The notes under the pieces were generated by a model. It was given only the letters and a program-made list of their open reading frames with translations, was not told the DNA's origin and did not search any database. The translations under genes were made by a program, and so were the position numbers. Of a stretch of DNA of 64,000 nucleotides, positions 50,623 to 58,614 are shown in pieces (position 1 is the stretch's first letter; every line of letters begins with the position of its first letter). Source of the stretch: Aquabacterium sp. OR-4 (GTDB lineage Bacteria; Pseudomonadota; Gammaproteobacteria; Burkholderiales; Burkholderiaceae_C); assembly GCF_025290835.2 (NCBI RefSeq), contig NZ_JAOCQD020000002.1:2046001-2110000 (forward strand). Direction: 5' to 3'.

Positions 50623-52113
50623 ATGAACCCCAATCCGGCCTCGCCCTGGCCTGCCCGCTGGCAGCGCTTCTCGGCCGCCAGCCTGCGCGGCTACCACGCC
50701 TATGGCAGCTGGCTGGTGGGCATCACCTGGCGGCGCTTCATCGTGCTGTCGGTGCTGCTGATGATCGTTTCGGGCCTGCTGCAGAACATTCCGCCCTTCA
50801 GCTGGCACTGGACGCGCACCGTGACGCTGGCGCCCGAGCTGCCCAAGCTGCCGGAGATTCCCAAGATCGGCGCACCCGAGGCGCCCAAGCCACCCGCGGC
50901 GCCCGCGGCCTCGGCATCCAAGGTGCGGCCCGGCATCCACATCGAGAAGCCGCCCAAGGGCAGCAAGACCGATGGCGTGGAGATCACCATTGACGACCAT
51001 GGCGTGCGCATCGTGCCCAAGACACGCGCCGTCGCAGCCTCGCAGGCCCAGGCTGCGGCATCGGCCGCCGGCCAGGCGCCGGGCGGCACGGCACCGCTGG
51101 TCGACATCCGGCTGCCGCCGGGGGCCACCGGCGAGGCCGTGCGCCAGGCGGTGGAAGACGCTCGCGACGCCATCGAGGAAGCCGTGCGCGACGCCCGCGA
51201 GGACGCCCGCGACGAGCTCGAAGCCGCGCGCGCCGAGGCCCAGGCCGCACGCGAGGCCGGCCGCCAGGCCACCCTCGACGCCGCCCGCGCCATCGCCGAC
51301 GCCCGCCGCGCGATGCCCAAGCGCGAGACGCACGAGGTCAGCCTGGGCGAGTTTCTGCCCAGCCTGGCCATGCTGTGGATCGTGGGCTCGGTGATCCTGA
51401 AGATCACCTACAGGCAGCAGATCCGCGCCGAGGCCACGGCCGCGCAGGCGGTGGAGACGGCCGAAGCCGAATCGCTCAAGCGCCAGGTGGTCGAGGCGCG
51501 CATGGCGGCCATGCAGGCGCAGATCGAGCCGCACTTCCTGTTCAACACGCTGGCCAGCATCGACCACCTGATCGAGGTCGACCCGCAGCGCGCCAGCCAG
51601 ATGCAGAAGAACCTGATCGCGCTGCTGCGCGCCAGCATGCCCACCATGCGCGAGACCGCCGGCAGCGAAGGCGGCACGCCGCGCGACCTGGGCCGCGAGC
51701 TGGCCGTCATCCGCCCCTACCTCGAGATCCTGAAGGTGCGAATGGAAGAGCGCCTGACCACCACCATCGACGTGCCCGAGGGCCTGCTCTCGGCCGAGTT
51801 TCCGGCCATGATGGTGCAGACCCTGGTCGAGAACGCCATCAAGCACGGCCTGGAGCCCAAGCCCGAGGGCGGCCACCTGGCGGTCAAGGCCGAAATCCTG
51901 CACGGCAAGCTGGCCATCAGCGTGGCCGACACCGGCCTGGGCTTCGGCCGCGCCGCCACCGCCGGCACCGGCGTGGGCCTGGCCAACATCCGCGAGCGCC
52001 TGCAGCTGCTCTACGGCACCAAGGCCGCGCTGACCATCGCCGAGAATCCCGGCGGCGGCACGCGCGTGACCATCACCGTGCCCTACAAACCCGTTGAAGG
52101 AGCCGGCGCATGA
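50623..52113 (+). CDS. LytS-type sensor histidine kinase
   Basis: A 496-residue membrane kinase. Two helices flank an extracytoplasmic region: helix 1 'FIVLSVLLMIVSGLLQN' (residues about 39-56) and helix 2 'FLPSLAMLWIVGSVILKITY' (about 245-265). Between them, a Pro-rich stretch and then a long Ala/Glu/Arg/Asp-rich helix (about 170-230) look like a coiled coil or charged single helix instead of a folded sensor. The cytoplasmic His_kinase domain has His304 in 'IEPHFLFNTLASIDHLI' and ATPase motifs 'VENAIKHGLEP' and 'GVGLANIRERL'. It shares an ATGA overlap with the LytTR regulator. The signal is unknown. Confidence 0.93.
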   Translation: MNPNPASPWPARWQRFSAASLRGYHAYGSWLVGITWRRFIVLSVLLMIVSGLLQNIPPFSWHWTRTVTLAPELPKLPEIPKIGAPEAPKPPAAPAASASKVRPGIHIEKPPKGSKTDGVEITIDDHGVRIVPKTRAVAASQAQAAASAAGQAPGGTAPLVDIRLPPGATGEAVRQAVEDARDAIEEAVRDAREDARDELEAARAEAQAAREAGRQATLDAARAIADARRAMPKRETHEVSLGEFLPSLAMLWIVGSVILKITYRQQIRAEATAAQAVETAEAESLKRQVVEARMAAMQAQIEPHFLFNTLASIDHLIEVDPQRASQMQKNLIALLRASMPTMRETAGSEGGTPRDLGRELAVIRPYLEILKVRMEERLTTTIDVPEGLLSAEFPAMMVQTLVENAIKHGLEPKPEGGHLAVKAEILHGKLAISVADTGLGFGRAATAGTGVGLANIRERLQLLYGTKAALTIAENPGGGTRVTITVPYKPVEGAGA

Positions 52114-52964
52114 CCGCCCCCACCCCCAGCCCGCTGGATGCCACGACCGCGCCGCGCGCGGTGATCGCCGACGACGAGCGCCTGATGCGCGAGCAACTGC
52201 GCGCCCGCCTGACCGAGGTGTGGCCCGAGCTGCAGATCGTGGCCGAGGCCAAGAACGGCCTCGAGGCCGTGGAGCTGGTGCAGCAGCACCGGCCCGACCT
52301 GGTGTTTCTCGACATCCGCATGCCCGGCCTCACCGGCGTGGAGGCGGCGCGCCAGATCGCGCAGCTGGACATCGGCGACGACGAGCACCTGCCCGAGATC
52401 GTGTTCATCACCGCCTATGACGAATACGCCGTGCAGGCCTTCGAGCAGGGCGTGGCCGACTATGTGCTCAAGCCCGCCGAGCGCGAGCGCCTGCAGCTCA
52501 CCGTGGCGCGCATCCGCAGCCGCCTGGCGCGCCGCGACAGCCTGGATGGCGCTGACGGCGCCGACGCCGCGCCGCAGCCGCCGGTGCAGCAGCTGCTGCA
52601 TGCGCTTTCGGCGCGGCTCAGCCCCGGCCACGCACCGCGTTACCTCGACTGGATCCAGGCCACCGTGGGCCAGAGCATCCAGATGATTCCGGTGGCCGAG
52701 GTGCTGTTCTTCATCAGCGACGAGAAGTACACCCGGGTGCAGACGCCCACGGTGGAGGCGCTGATCCGCAAGCCGATCAAGGAGCTGGTGGACGAGCTCG
52801 ACCCGGCGCTGTTCTGGCAGATCCACCGCAGCACCCTGGTCAACGTGAAGTGCATCGCCGGCATCAGCCGCGACTTTCGCGGCCGCCAGATCGTGGCCAT
52901 CAAGGGCCACACCGAAAAGCTGGAAGTCAGCCGCAGCTACACCCACCTCTTCAAGGGCATGTGA
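52110..52964 (+). CDS. LytTR-family response regulator
   Basis: A 284-residue regulator. The receiver domain (about 15-140) has the acidic pair in 'VIADDERLM', the phosphoacceptor Asp68 in 'DLVFLDIRMPG', and 'VFITAYDEYAVQAFEQGVAD' with a Lys in 'YVLKPAE'. The LytTR DNA-binding domain covers about 180-284: 'IPVAEVLFFISDEKYTRVQT', 'FWQIHRSTLVNVKCI', 'FRGRQIVAIKGHTEKLEVSR'. It is co-translated with the LytS-type kinase. LytTR regulators bind direct repeats; no candidate target stands out in the window. It converges on soxR. Confidence 0.95.
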   Translation: MTAPTPSPLDATTAPRAVIADDERLMREQLRARLTEVWPELQIVAEAKNGLEAVELVQQHRPDLVFLDIRMPGLTGVEAARQIAQLDIGDDEHLPEIVFITAYDEYAVQAFEQGVADYVLKPAERERLQLTVARIRSRLARRDSLDGADGADAAPQPPVQQLLHALSARLSPGHAPRYLDWIQATVGQSIQMIPVAEVLFFISDEKYTRVQTPTVEALIRKPIKELVDELDPALFWQIHRSTLVNVKCIAGISRDFRGRQIVAIKGHTEKLEVSRSYTHLFKGM

Positions 52965-53014
52965 CGCTTGCGCGCCCTTCTGCTGCGCGGGCACATGGCG
53001 GCCTTGCGCTGCTC

Positions 53015-53032
53015 GCCGTACGGGTGTACGGC
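53015..53032. repeat. GTAC-type palindrome in convergent spacer
   Basis: GCCGTAC-gggt-GTACGGC lies in the 112-nt spacer between the convergent LytTR and soxR genes, flanked by near-symmetric 'tgcgctgctc' and 'tgcgttgctc'. It resembles a dispersed Burkholderiales intergenic palindrome that may terminate transcription; only one copy is in this window. Confidence 0.45.
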
Positions 53033-53076
53033 TGCGTTGCTCAGGCCACCCTGAGCCCGCTCGCGACGCAGCCCGC

Positions 53077-53613
53077 TCAAGCGTTCGCCCTCGCTTCGGC
53101 CAGCACCTCCGACGCGCGATCGCCCAACAGGTAGCGCGCACCGGGGCCGCGCACGGCCGCGCCATCGGCCGGGTTGTACAGCGCGCAGGCCTTCAGGCTG
53201 AGGCAGCCGCAACCGATGCAGGCATCGAGCTGGCCGCGCAGGCGCTGCAGCGCGGCAATGCGCGCGTCGATCAGCGGCGCCCAGCCGCGCGCCAGGCGCT
53301 GCCAGTCGGCCTTGGTGGGCGTGCGGCCCTCGGGCAGACCGGCGAGTGCGGCGCGGATCTCGTCGAGCCCCAGGCCCACCGTCTGCGCCGCGCGGATGAA
53401 GCCCACGCGCCGCAGCACATGGCGCGGGTACTGGCGGTGGCCACCGGCACTGCGCGTGCCGCTGAGCAGGCCCTGGCTCTCGTAGAAGCGCAGCGCGCTG
53501 GCGGCCACGCCGGCGCGGCGCGCCAGCTCGCCGATGCTGATCCAGGGCTTTTCGCGCGGCGATTCGCGCAGCGCGGCAGTGGCGCCCGGGCGCCCGGCGG
53601 CGTGGTCTGTCAT
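53077..53613 (-). CDS. soxR: Redox-sensing MerR-family activator SoxR
   Basis: A 178-residue regulator. The winged HTH is 'WISIGELARRAGVAASALRF' followed by 'GHRQYPRHVLRRVGFIRAAQ', and a dimerisation helix spans about 95-128. The [2Fe-2S] cluster ligands are Cys132, Cys135, Cys137 and Cys143 (C-x2-C-x-C-x5-C), identical in spacing to E. coli SoxR. In non-enteric bacteria SoxR senses redox-cycling quinones and phenazines and activates a small regulon of oxidases and exporters, often divergently transcribed. That layout is present here: the divergent promoter at 53626-53656 has a perfect MerR-type 19-bp spacer and palindrome. soxR itself may be expressed from within the same region. Confidence 0.95.
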   Translation of the reverse strand: MTDHAAGRPGATAALRESPREKPWISIGELARRAGVAASALRFYESQGLLSGTRSAGGHRQYPRHVLRRVGFIRAAQTVGLGLDEIRAALAGLPEGRTPTKADWQRLARGWAPLIDARIAALQRLRGQLDACIGCGCLSLKACALYNPADGAAVRGPGARYLLGDRASEVLAEARANA

Positions 53614-53625
53614 GTTGCTCCCCGC

Positions 53626-53656
53626 TTGACTTGAAGTTCACTTGAACTTCTATCTT
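53626..53656 (+). promoter_or_regulatory. SoxR-controlled promoter (35-, 10-elements and operator)
   Basis: On the plus strand TTGACT (53626-53631) and TATCTT (53651-53656) are separated by exactly 19 bp, the over-long spacer that MerR-family activators correct. The spacer holds an 18-bp perfect palindrome (53633-53650), GAAGTTCACTTGAACTTC, centred in it. Transcription would begin near 53663, 30 nt before the ATG of the fusion gene. Confidence 0.85.
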
Positions 53657-53692
53657 AGGCGCCTGTTCATCGCCGCCCAAGCCACCGCTGCC

Positions 53693-55222
53693 ATGCCAAC
53701 CCTGACATCCGCACCCACGCCTGCACCCACGCCTGCACCCACGCCCGCCCCCGCCGCCAGACCGGCGCCCGAGCCCGCGGCCGCGGCCGCGACCGCGGCG
53801 CTGCACCACCTGCTCGACCAGGGCCTGGGCGCCCATGCGCCCGAATACGAGCGCGGCCTGTCCAACCACCTGCCGATGCTGCTGCACGCCTTGCAGCAGC
53901 TGGGCGCCACGCCCGAACGCCTGGCCGGCTACGCCGCCAGCTACGCCACCCGGCTGGAGCCACGCGGGCGCGCGGCCCCCGCCGGCGAGCAGCCCGACTG
54001 GCCGGCGCTGCGCGGCCGCATGGTGGCCCACGCCCCGCTGCAGGCGCACTTTGCCGCCCGCCTGGCGGCCCAGGGCCGCGATGCCACGCTGCGCCAGGCG
54101 CTGCCGCTGCTGATGCCGGGCGTGGCCGGCGGCGCCTTCCACGGCCTGATCCGCACCGCCCATGCGCTGGAGGCCGGCCACGACGGCGAGCTGGCCGCCG
54201 GCCTGGCCTACTGGGCCGCCGCCTGGCTGCCCCTGCGCGAGCCCGCCGCGCCGTGGCCGGCGATGAGCCGCCCGCTGCCCGACTGGCGGGCCGCGCTGCA
54301 GGCCGTGGCCATTGACGGCCCGCTGCCGCAGCCGCGCATCGTGCTGCGCCTGCAGGCGGTGGCGGCCACGCCGGGCTTCGATGCCGTGGCCGCCTCGCTG
54401 CAGGTCGACCCGACCACGCTGCGCACACTGGCCGAGCAGGTGGCCGCGCTGTACGCCGCCACCGGCAGCTTCACCGTGCTGCATGCGGTGACGGCCTGCC
54501 GCGCGCTGGCGGTGCTGATGCCGCTGCTGGCCGACCCCGCGGCGCGCACCCAGGCCATGCGCGAGTTCGCGCTGGCGCTGGCCGCCGCGCTGCGTGCCGC
54601 CCGGCTGAAGCGTTTGGATGCGGCCGATCACCCGCCAGCGCCTGCGGCCTGGCCCTGGCCCGCACTGCACGCCGCCGCCATGGCCAGCAACGACGACCAT
54701 GCCGCCAAGCTGGTGCATGCCTGCGTGCAACTGGGCCAGCGCTGGCCGGCGGCCGATGGCGGCATCGCCACCGTCTGGGCCCAGGCCGCCACGCGCGCGG
54801 CGCTGGCCGCCGGTGCGCCGCCGCTCGCGGGCTTCGACCATCTGCACGTGTGGGTGCCCGACCGTGCCGCGGCCACCGCCTGGTATGGGCGCGTGCTGGG
54901 CCTGCGCCCGGTGGCTGCGCTGGCGCACTGGGCGCAGGACGGCGGGCCGCTGGTGCTGGCCGATGCGGCGGGCTGCGTGAACCTGGCACTGTTCGAGCGG
55001 CCGCCCCAACCGGGTCAGTGGCCCAACCGCGCCACGCTGGCACTGGCGCTGGGTGCGCTGCAATGGCCGGCCTGGCGCGCCCACCTGGCCGCCCAGCCCG
55101 GGCTGGCGGTGAGCTTCGCCGATCACGGCGAGTCGTGGTCGCTGTACTTCTCCGATCCCGACGGCAACCCCTACGAGCTGACCTGCCACGAGGTGGCGGC
55201 ACTGAAGGCGGCGGTGCCTTGA
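53693..55222 (+). CDS. Questin-oxidase-like - VOC/glyoxalase fusion protein, SoxR target
   Basis: A 509-residue fusion. After a Pro-Thr-Ala repeat tail (residues about 7-20) comes a questin-oxidase-like domain (about 35-370): 'SNHLPMLLHALQQLGA', 'GVAGGAFHGLIRTAHALEAG', 'VLHAVTACRAL'. Fungal questin oxidase and AflY act as Baeyer-Villiger-type oxygenases on anthraquinones. A VOC domain follows (about 380-505), with metal ligands likely His383 in 'FDHLHVWVPD' and Glu495 in 'DPDGNPYELTCHE'. The divergent SoxR promoter directly upstream argues for induction by redox-cycling quinones. Start at 53693 was chosen because upstream frames would run through the promoter. Domain calls are moderate to good; the reaction is inference. 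Confidence 0.78.
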   Translation: MPTLTSAPTPAPTPAPTPAPAARPAPEPAAAAATAALHHLLDQGLGAHAPEYERGLSNHLPMLLHALQQLGATPERLAGYAASYATRLEPRGRAAPAGEQPDWPALRGRMVAHAPLQAHFAARLAAQGRDATLRQALPLLMPGVAGGAFHGLIRTAHALEAGHDGELAAGLAYWAAAWLPLREPAAPWPAMSRPLPDWRAALQAVAIDGPLPQPRIVLRLQAVAATPGFDAVAASLQVDPTTLRTLAEQVAALYAATGSFTVLHAVTACRALAVLMPLLADPAARTQAMREFALALAAALRAARLKRLDAADHPPAPAAWPWPALHAAAMASNDDHAAKLVHACVQLGQRWPAADGGIATVWAQAATRAALAAGAPPLAGFDHLHVWVPDRAAATAWYGRVLGLRPVAALAHWAQDGGPLVLADAAGCVNLALFERPPQPGQWPNRATLALALGALQWPAWRAHLAAQPGLAVSFADHGESWSLYFSDPDGNPYELTCHEVAALKAAVP

Positions 55223-55272
55223 GCGCGGCGCGACACAGCCCGGCGTAGGCGCCCAGCGTCCCTCAGCGGCGC

Positions 55273-55953
55273 TCAGCGGCGCTGCGGTGGCAGCGCGCTG
55301 GCGATCAGCCACTGCGCGGCCCAGTAGCTGGCCAGCACCCACAGCGATGCCAGCGGCACGGGCCCGGCGAACTTGTTCGTGGCCAGCAGCGCATCCGACA
55401 CCAGAAACAGCCCACCGCCCAGCGCCGCACGCCGGGCCAGCCGTGCCTGCACCGTGCTGCCCTCGGACAGCAGCAGCCAGCGCGCGGCGGCCTGCGCGGC
55501 CATCGCCGCCAGGCACAGCACATAGGCGATCACCGGTGCGCGCAGCGCGCCGGGCACACCGGGCCACAGCCGCCACAGCACCGCACCGGCCACCACGGCA
55601 TAGACGACGAAAGGGCCGCGGTGCGCGATGAAGCGCACGCCGCCGCGCGTGAAGGCCACCAGGTAGGCCAGGTGCGCCAGCAAAAAGGCCACCAGGCCGG
55701 GCAGAAAGCCTTCGCGCGGCCACAGCAGCGCCACGTCACCCAGCAGCGAGAGCCCCAGGCCCGCCAGCACCGCGCGGCGCAGCGCCTGGCCGCTGCGCCC
55801 GTTCTCGCGGCCGCGCTGCGCGGCATGGGCAATGACCAGCAGCGTGGTCAGCGGCTTGGTCAGCCACAGCAGCCATGGCGCGGCCAGCAGTCCGCTGGCA
55901 CTGGCAATGGCCAGCGCGGCGCTGACCAGAAAGGCAGGAAAGAGCAAGGGCAT
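55273..55953 (-). CDS. YhhN family (lysoplasmalogenase-type) membrane protein
   Basis: A 226-residue protein with about eight short hydrophobic helices and the family's landmarks: 'WLLWLTKPLTTLLVIAHA', 'GLGLSLLGDVALLWP' (conserved Asp), 'FLLAHLAYLVAF' (conserved His) and 'ALGGGLFLVSDALLATNKF' (conserved Asp). Mammalian TMEM86 proteins of this family hydrolyse the vinyl-ether bond of lysoplasmalogens. As aerobic betaproteobacteria lack plasmalogens, the bacterial substrate is unclear. It is a single gene, 50 nt from the fusion gene's end, convergent. Confidence 0.88.
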   Translation of the reverse strand: MPLLFPAFLVSAALAIASASGLLAAPWLLWLTKPLTTLLVIAHAAQRGRENGRSGQALRRAVLAGLGLSLLGDVALLWPREGFLPGLVAFLLAHLAYLVAFTRGGVRFIAHRGPFVVYAVVAGAVLWRLWPGVPGALRAPVIAYVLCLAAMAAQAAARWLLLSEGSTVQARLARRAALGGGLFLVSDALLATNKFAGPVPLASLWVLASYWAAQWLIASALPPQRR

Positions 55954-56059
55954 GACACACCGACCACCGACGAGCACGCCGGGTGGCAGACGGCACCGCC
56001 CGGTCGCCGCGCAGTGTCGCGGCCGGTGGCGCCGCGCGCCATCGGGTGCGGCCCGCGGA

Positions 56060-56281
56060 TCAGGCCAGGCGCACGCCGTGTCTGGCGCGGCCGCGGCGCC
56101 ACCCGGCCCAGGCGCCCAACGCCGCCAGCCACAGCGCCCAGCGGCCCGGCTCGGGCACCACGCCCACCGGCGCAATCGACGCAATCGCCACCCACATCGA
56201 CGGGTACTCCCCGCGCTGCTCCTGAACCCTCCGCACGGCCCGCTCGCGGCGCTCAGGGGAGAACTTGCTCGACTTCTTCAT
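56060..56281 (-). pseudogene. Chimeric remnant: IS3-type OrfA start fused to a PEP-CTERM tail
   Basis: A 73-codon frame. Residues 1 to about 38, '[20 protein letters not shown]' plus '[16 protein letters not shown]', match the start of IS3-family OrfA transposases, but the helix-turn-helix continuation is missing. Straight after comes a complete PEP-CTERM signal: V-V-P-E-P, a Trp/Leu/Ala hydrophobic helix, and 'WRRGRARHG'. It thus joins a truncated insertion sequence to the end of a destroyed exported-protein gene. It has no signal peptide, so the anchor cannot work as such. A bidirectional degradation event is more likely than a new gene. Confidence 0.7.
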
Positions 56282-56331
56282 GGCGCCCTCTTCTCAAGGC
56301 TTGGAGCCTGCGCAAAAACCGGGGCGGTTCA
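56164..56331 (-). mobile_element. Truncated IS3-family element, left end
   Basis: Reading the minus strand, TGAACCGCCCCGG starts at 56331, like the terminal repeats seen in one IS3 group, followed 50 nt later by the OrfA start. Sequence identity to the IS stops near 56164, so no transposase function remains. It lies between the rep stop and the PEP-CTERM fragment. Confidence 0.55.
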
Positions 56332-56348
56332 GGTGCATTCACACCGGG

Positions 56349-58415
56349 TCAGGCCTTGCCGGGATCGGGCGCTGCCGCCACCTTGCCCGCCAGCTCGGCG
56401 CGCAGGCGCTTGAGCCGCTCGCGCGGGTCTTCCTTGGTGGTGCTTTCGTTGAGCTTCATCTCGGCGATGAAGCGGCTGGGGATGCCGGCCACCGTCTCGC
56501 GGCCCTTCTTGCGCCGGCGCAGCGTGCTCACCATCAGCGTGCTGCGTGCGCGGGTGATGCCCACGTACATCAGGCGCCGTTCTTCTTCCAGGCGCTGCGG
56601 CGTCATGTCCTCGGCATCGGCCTTGAAGGGCAGCAGGCCCTCGTTGACGCCGGCCAGCACCACGTGCGGCCATTCCAGGCCCTTGCTGGCGTGCAGGGTG
56701 GACAGGGTGACCATCTCCTGGTCGTCGCCACGCTCGGCCAGGCTGATGATCACGCTGATGGTCTGGGCCACGTCCAGCACGGTCTGCTGCTCGCGGATCT
56801 GCGTGGTGCCGTCCTCGGCCAGCTCGCCGCCGCAGCGCTTGGCCACCCAGTCGACGAAGTCGAGCACATTGGTCCAGCGCGCCGCGGCCACCTTCTCGCT
56901 CTCTTCGTTGTCGTAGAGGTGCTGCTCGTAGCCGATGTCCTTGAGCCACTCGAGCAACATCGCCTTGGCCGTCTCGGCGCCGCGGGTGTGGCGGGCGCGG
57001 TGCTCCATCTCGTTGATGTAGCGGCCGAACTCGTGCAGGCCGTCCAGCGCCTTGGTGCTGAGCTGCGCGCCCAGGCTTTCCTTGAACAGCGCCTCGAACA
57101 GGCTGACCTTCCACTTGCCCGAGAACTCGCCCAGCTTGCCCAGCGTGGCGTGGCCGATGCCGCGCTTGGGCGTGGTGATGGCGCGCAGAAACGCGGGGTC
57201 GTCGTCCTGGTTGACCAGCAGGCGCAGCCAGGCGCACAGGTCCTTGATCTCGGCGCGGTCGAAAAAGCTCTGGCCGCCCGACACCTTGTACGGAATCTGC
57301 GCGCTGCGCAGCTTTTGCTCGAACACCCGCGCCAGGTGGTTGGCGCGGTAGAGGATGGCGAAGTCGCTCCACTTCACATCGCCGCCACGGGCCCGCTGCG
57401 CCTGGATGAAGGCCACCGCGCGCTCGGCCTCGTGCTCCTCGCCATCGCATTCGGCCAGGCGCACCGGCTCGCCGTCGCCAAACTCGCTCCACAGCTTCTT
57501 CTCGAAGATCTTGGGGTTGGCGGCGATCACGTTGTTGGCGGCCCGCAGGATCGAGCTGGTGGAGCGGTAGTTCTGCTCCAGCGGGATCACCGTGAGGTCG
57601 GGCCAGTCTTCGGGCAGGCGCTTGAGGTTCTCGATGGTGGCGCCGCGCCAGCCGTAGATGCTCTGGTCGTCGTCGCCCACCGCGGTGAACTGGCCGCGCG
57701 TGCGCGGGTTGTCGCTGCTCACCAGGGCCTTGAGCAGCTCGTACTGCACGGCATTGGTGTCCTGGTACTCGTCCACCAGCACATGGCGAAAGGTGTCCTG
57801 CCACTTGGCGCGGGTTTCGGCGTCGCGCTGCAGCAGCTTGAGCGGCAGGCTGATCAGGTCGTCGAAGTCCACCGCCTGGTAGGCGGCCAGGCGCTCTTCA
57901 TAGCGGCGCATCAGCTGCGCGCACTGCTGCTCGTCGGCGGTCTTGGCGGCGGCCATCGCGCCGTCGGCGTCCAGGCCCTGGTTCTTCCACAGGCTGATCT
58001 GCCACTGCCAGCTGCGCGCCAGCTTGGCGTCGGTGGTGCCGCCGGCATCGCGCAGCACGCCCAGCACGTCGTCGGCGTCGAGGATCGAGAACTTGGGCTT
58101 CAGGCCCAGGCGCTCGCCATCCTCGCGCAGCAGCCGCACGCCCAGGCTGTGGAAGGTGCTCACCACCAGGTCGCGCGCGGCCTTGCCGCCCACCAGGCCC
58201 TTGGCCCGCTCGCGCATCTCTTGCGAGGCCTTGTTGGTGAAGGTGATGGCGGCGATCTGCTTGGGCTCCAGCCCGGCCTGCAGCAGGCGCGCGATCTTGT
58301 GGGTGATCACCCGCGTCTTGCCCGAGCCGGCGCCAGCCAATACCAGGCAGGGCCCCGAGAGGTGGTGCACGGCCTGCAGCTGGGCGGGGTTGAGCGAAGG
58401 AGGGGAAGATGCCAT
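56349..58415 (-). CDS. rep: ATP-dependent DNA helicase Rep (UvrD/PcrA superfamily 1A)
   Basis: A 688-residue 3'-5' helicase. All SF1A motifs are visible: 'LVLAGAGSGKTRVITHK' (Walker A), 'ITFTNKASQEM', 'VLVDEYQDTN' (DEXX variant), 'VGDDDQSIYGWRGA', 'LEQNYRST', 'VTLSTLHASKGLEW' and 'LMYVGITRARSTL'. The block 'FFDRAEIKDLCAWLRLLV' followed by 'PAFLRAITTPKRGIG' is typical of Rep, which helps replication forks through protein roadblocks. Length (E. coli Rep 673) is normal. It is divergent from the first phoD gene. The 3' end abuts an IS remnant, but the C-terminus 'KVAAAPDPGKA' looks natural. Confidence 0.94.
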   Translation of the reverse strand: MASSPPSLNPAQLQAVHHLSGPCLVLAGAGSGKTRVITHKIARLLQAGLEPKQIAAITFTNKASQEMRERAKGLVGGKAARDLVVSTFHSLGVRLLREDGERLGLKPKFSILDADDVLGVLRDAGGTTDAKLARSWQWQISLWKNQGLDADGAMAAAKTADEQQCAQLMRRYEERLAAYQAVDFDDLISLPLKLLQRDAETRAKWQDTFRHVLVDEYQDTNAVQYELLKALVSSDNPRTRGQFTAVGDDDQSIYGWRGATIENLKRLPEDWPDLTVIPLEQNYRSTSSILRAANNVIAANPKIFEKKLWSEFGDGEPVRLAECDGEEHEAERAVAFIQAQRARGGDVKWSDFAILYRANHLARVFEQKLRSAQIPYKVSGGQSFFDRAEIKDLCAWLRLLVNQDDDPAFLRAITTPKRGIGHATLGKLGEFSGKWKVSLFEALFKESLGAQLSTKALDGLHEFGRYINEMEHRARHTRGAETAKAMLLEWLKDIGYEQHLYDNEESEKVAAARWTNVLDFVDWVAKRCGGELAEDGTTQIREQQTVLDVAQTISVIISLAERGDDQEMVTLSTLHASKGLEWPHVVLAGVNEGLLPFKADAEDMTPQRLEEERRLMYVGITRARSTLMVSTLRRRKKGRETVAGIPSRFIAEMKLNESTTKEDPRERLKRLRAELAGKVAAAPDPGKA

Positions 58416-58614
58416 CGGATGCTGGGATGATCGGGCCGCGCCACGGCGGGCGGCCCCGGGGCCGCCGCGGCGGTTGGAGCGGTCGATGCCGCCGGGGCAC
58501 CGGGACAATGGCCGGCCCCGGGCCGCCGCCCGGCGCGCGCAGCCGGCCTGCGGCCACCACCCTGGCGGCCGCGGATGATAGCGGCGCACCATTTCACCCC
58601 TTGCAACGCCCTGG

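Noticed and set aside
53642..53692. Upstream start of the questin-oxidase fusion at 53642
   Set aside because: It would be translated from inside the -10 region of the SoxR promoter; the ATG at 53693 gives a 30-nt leader.
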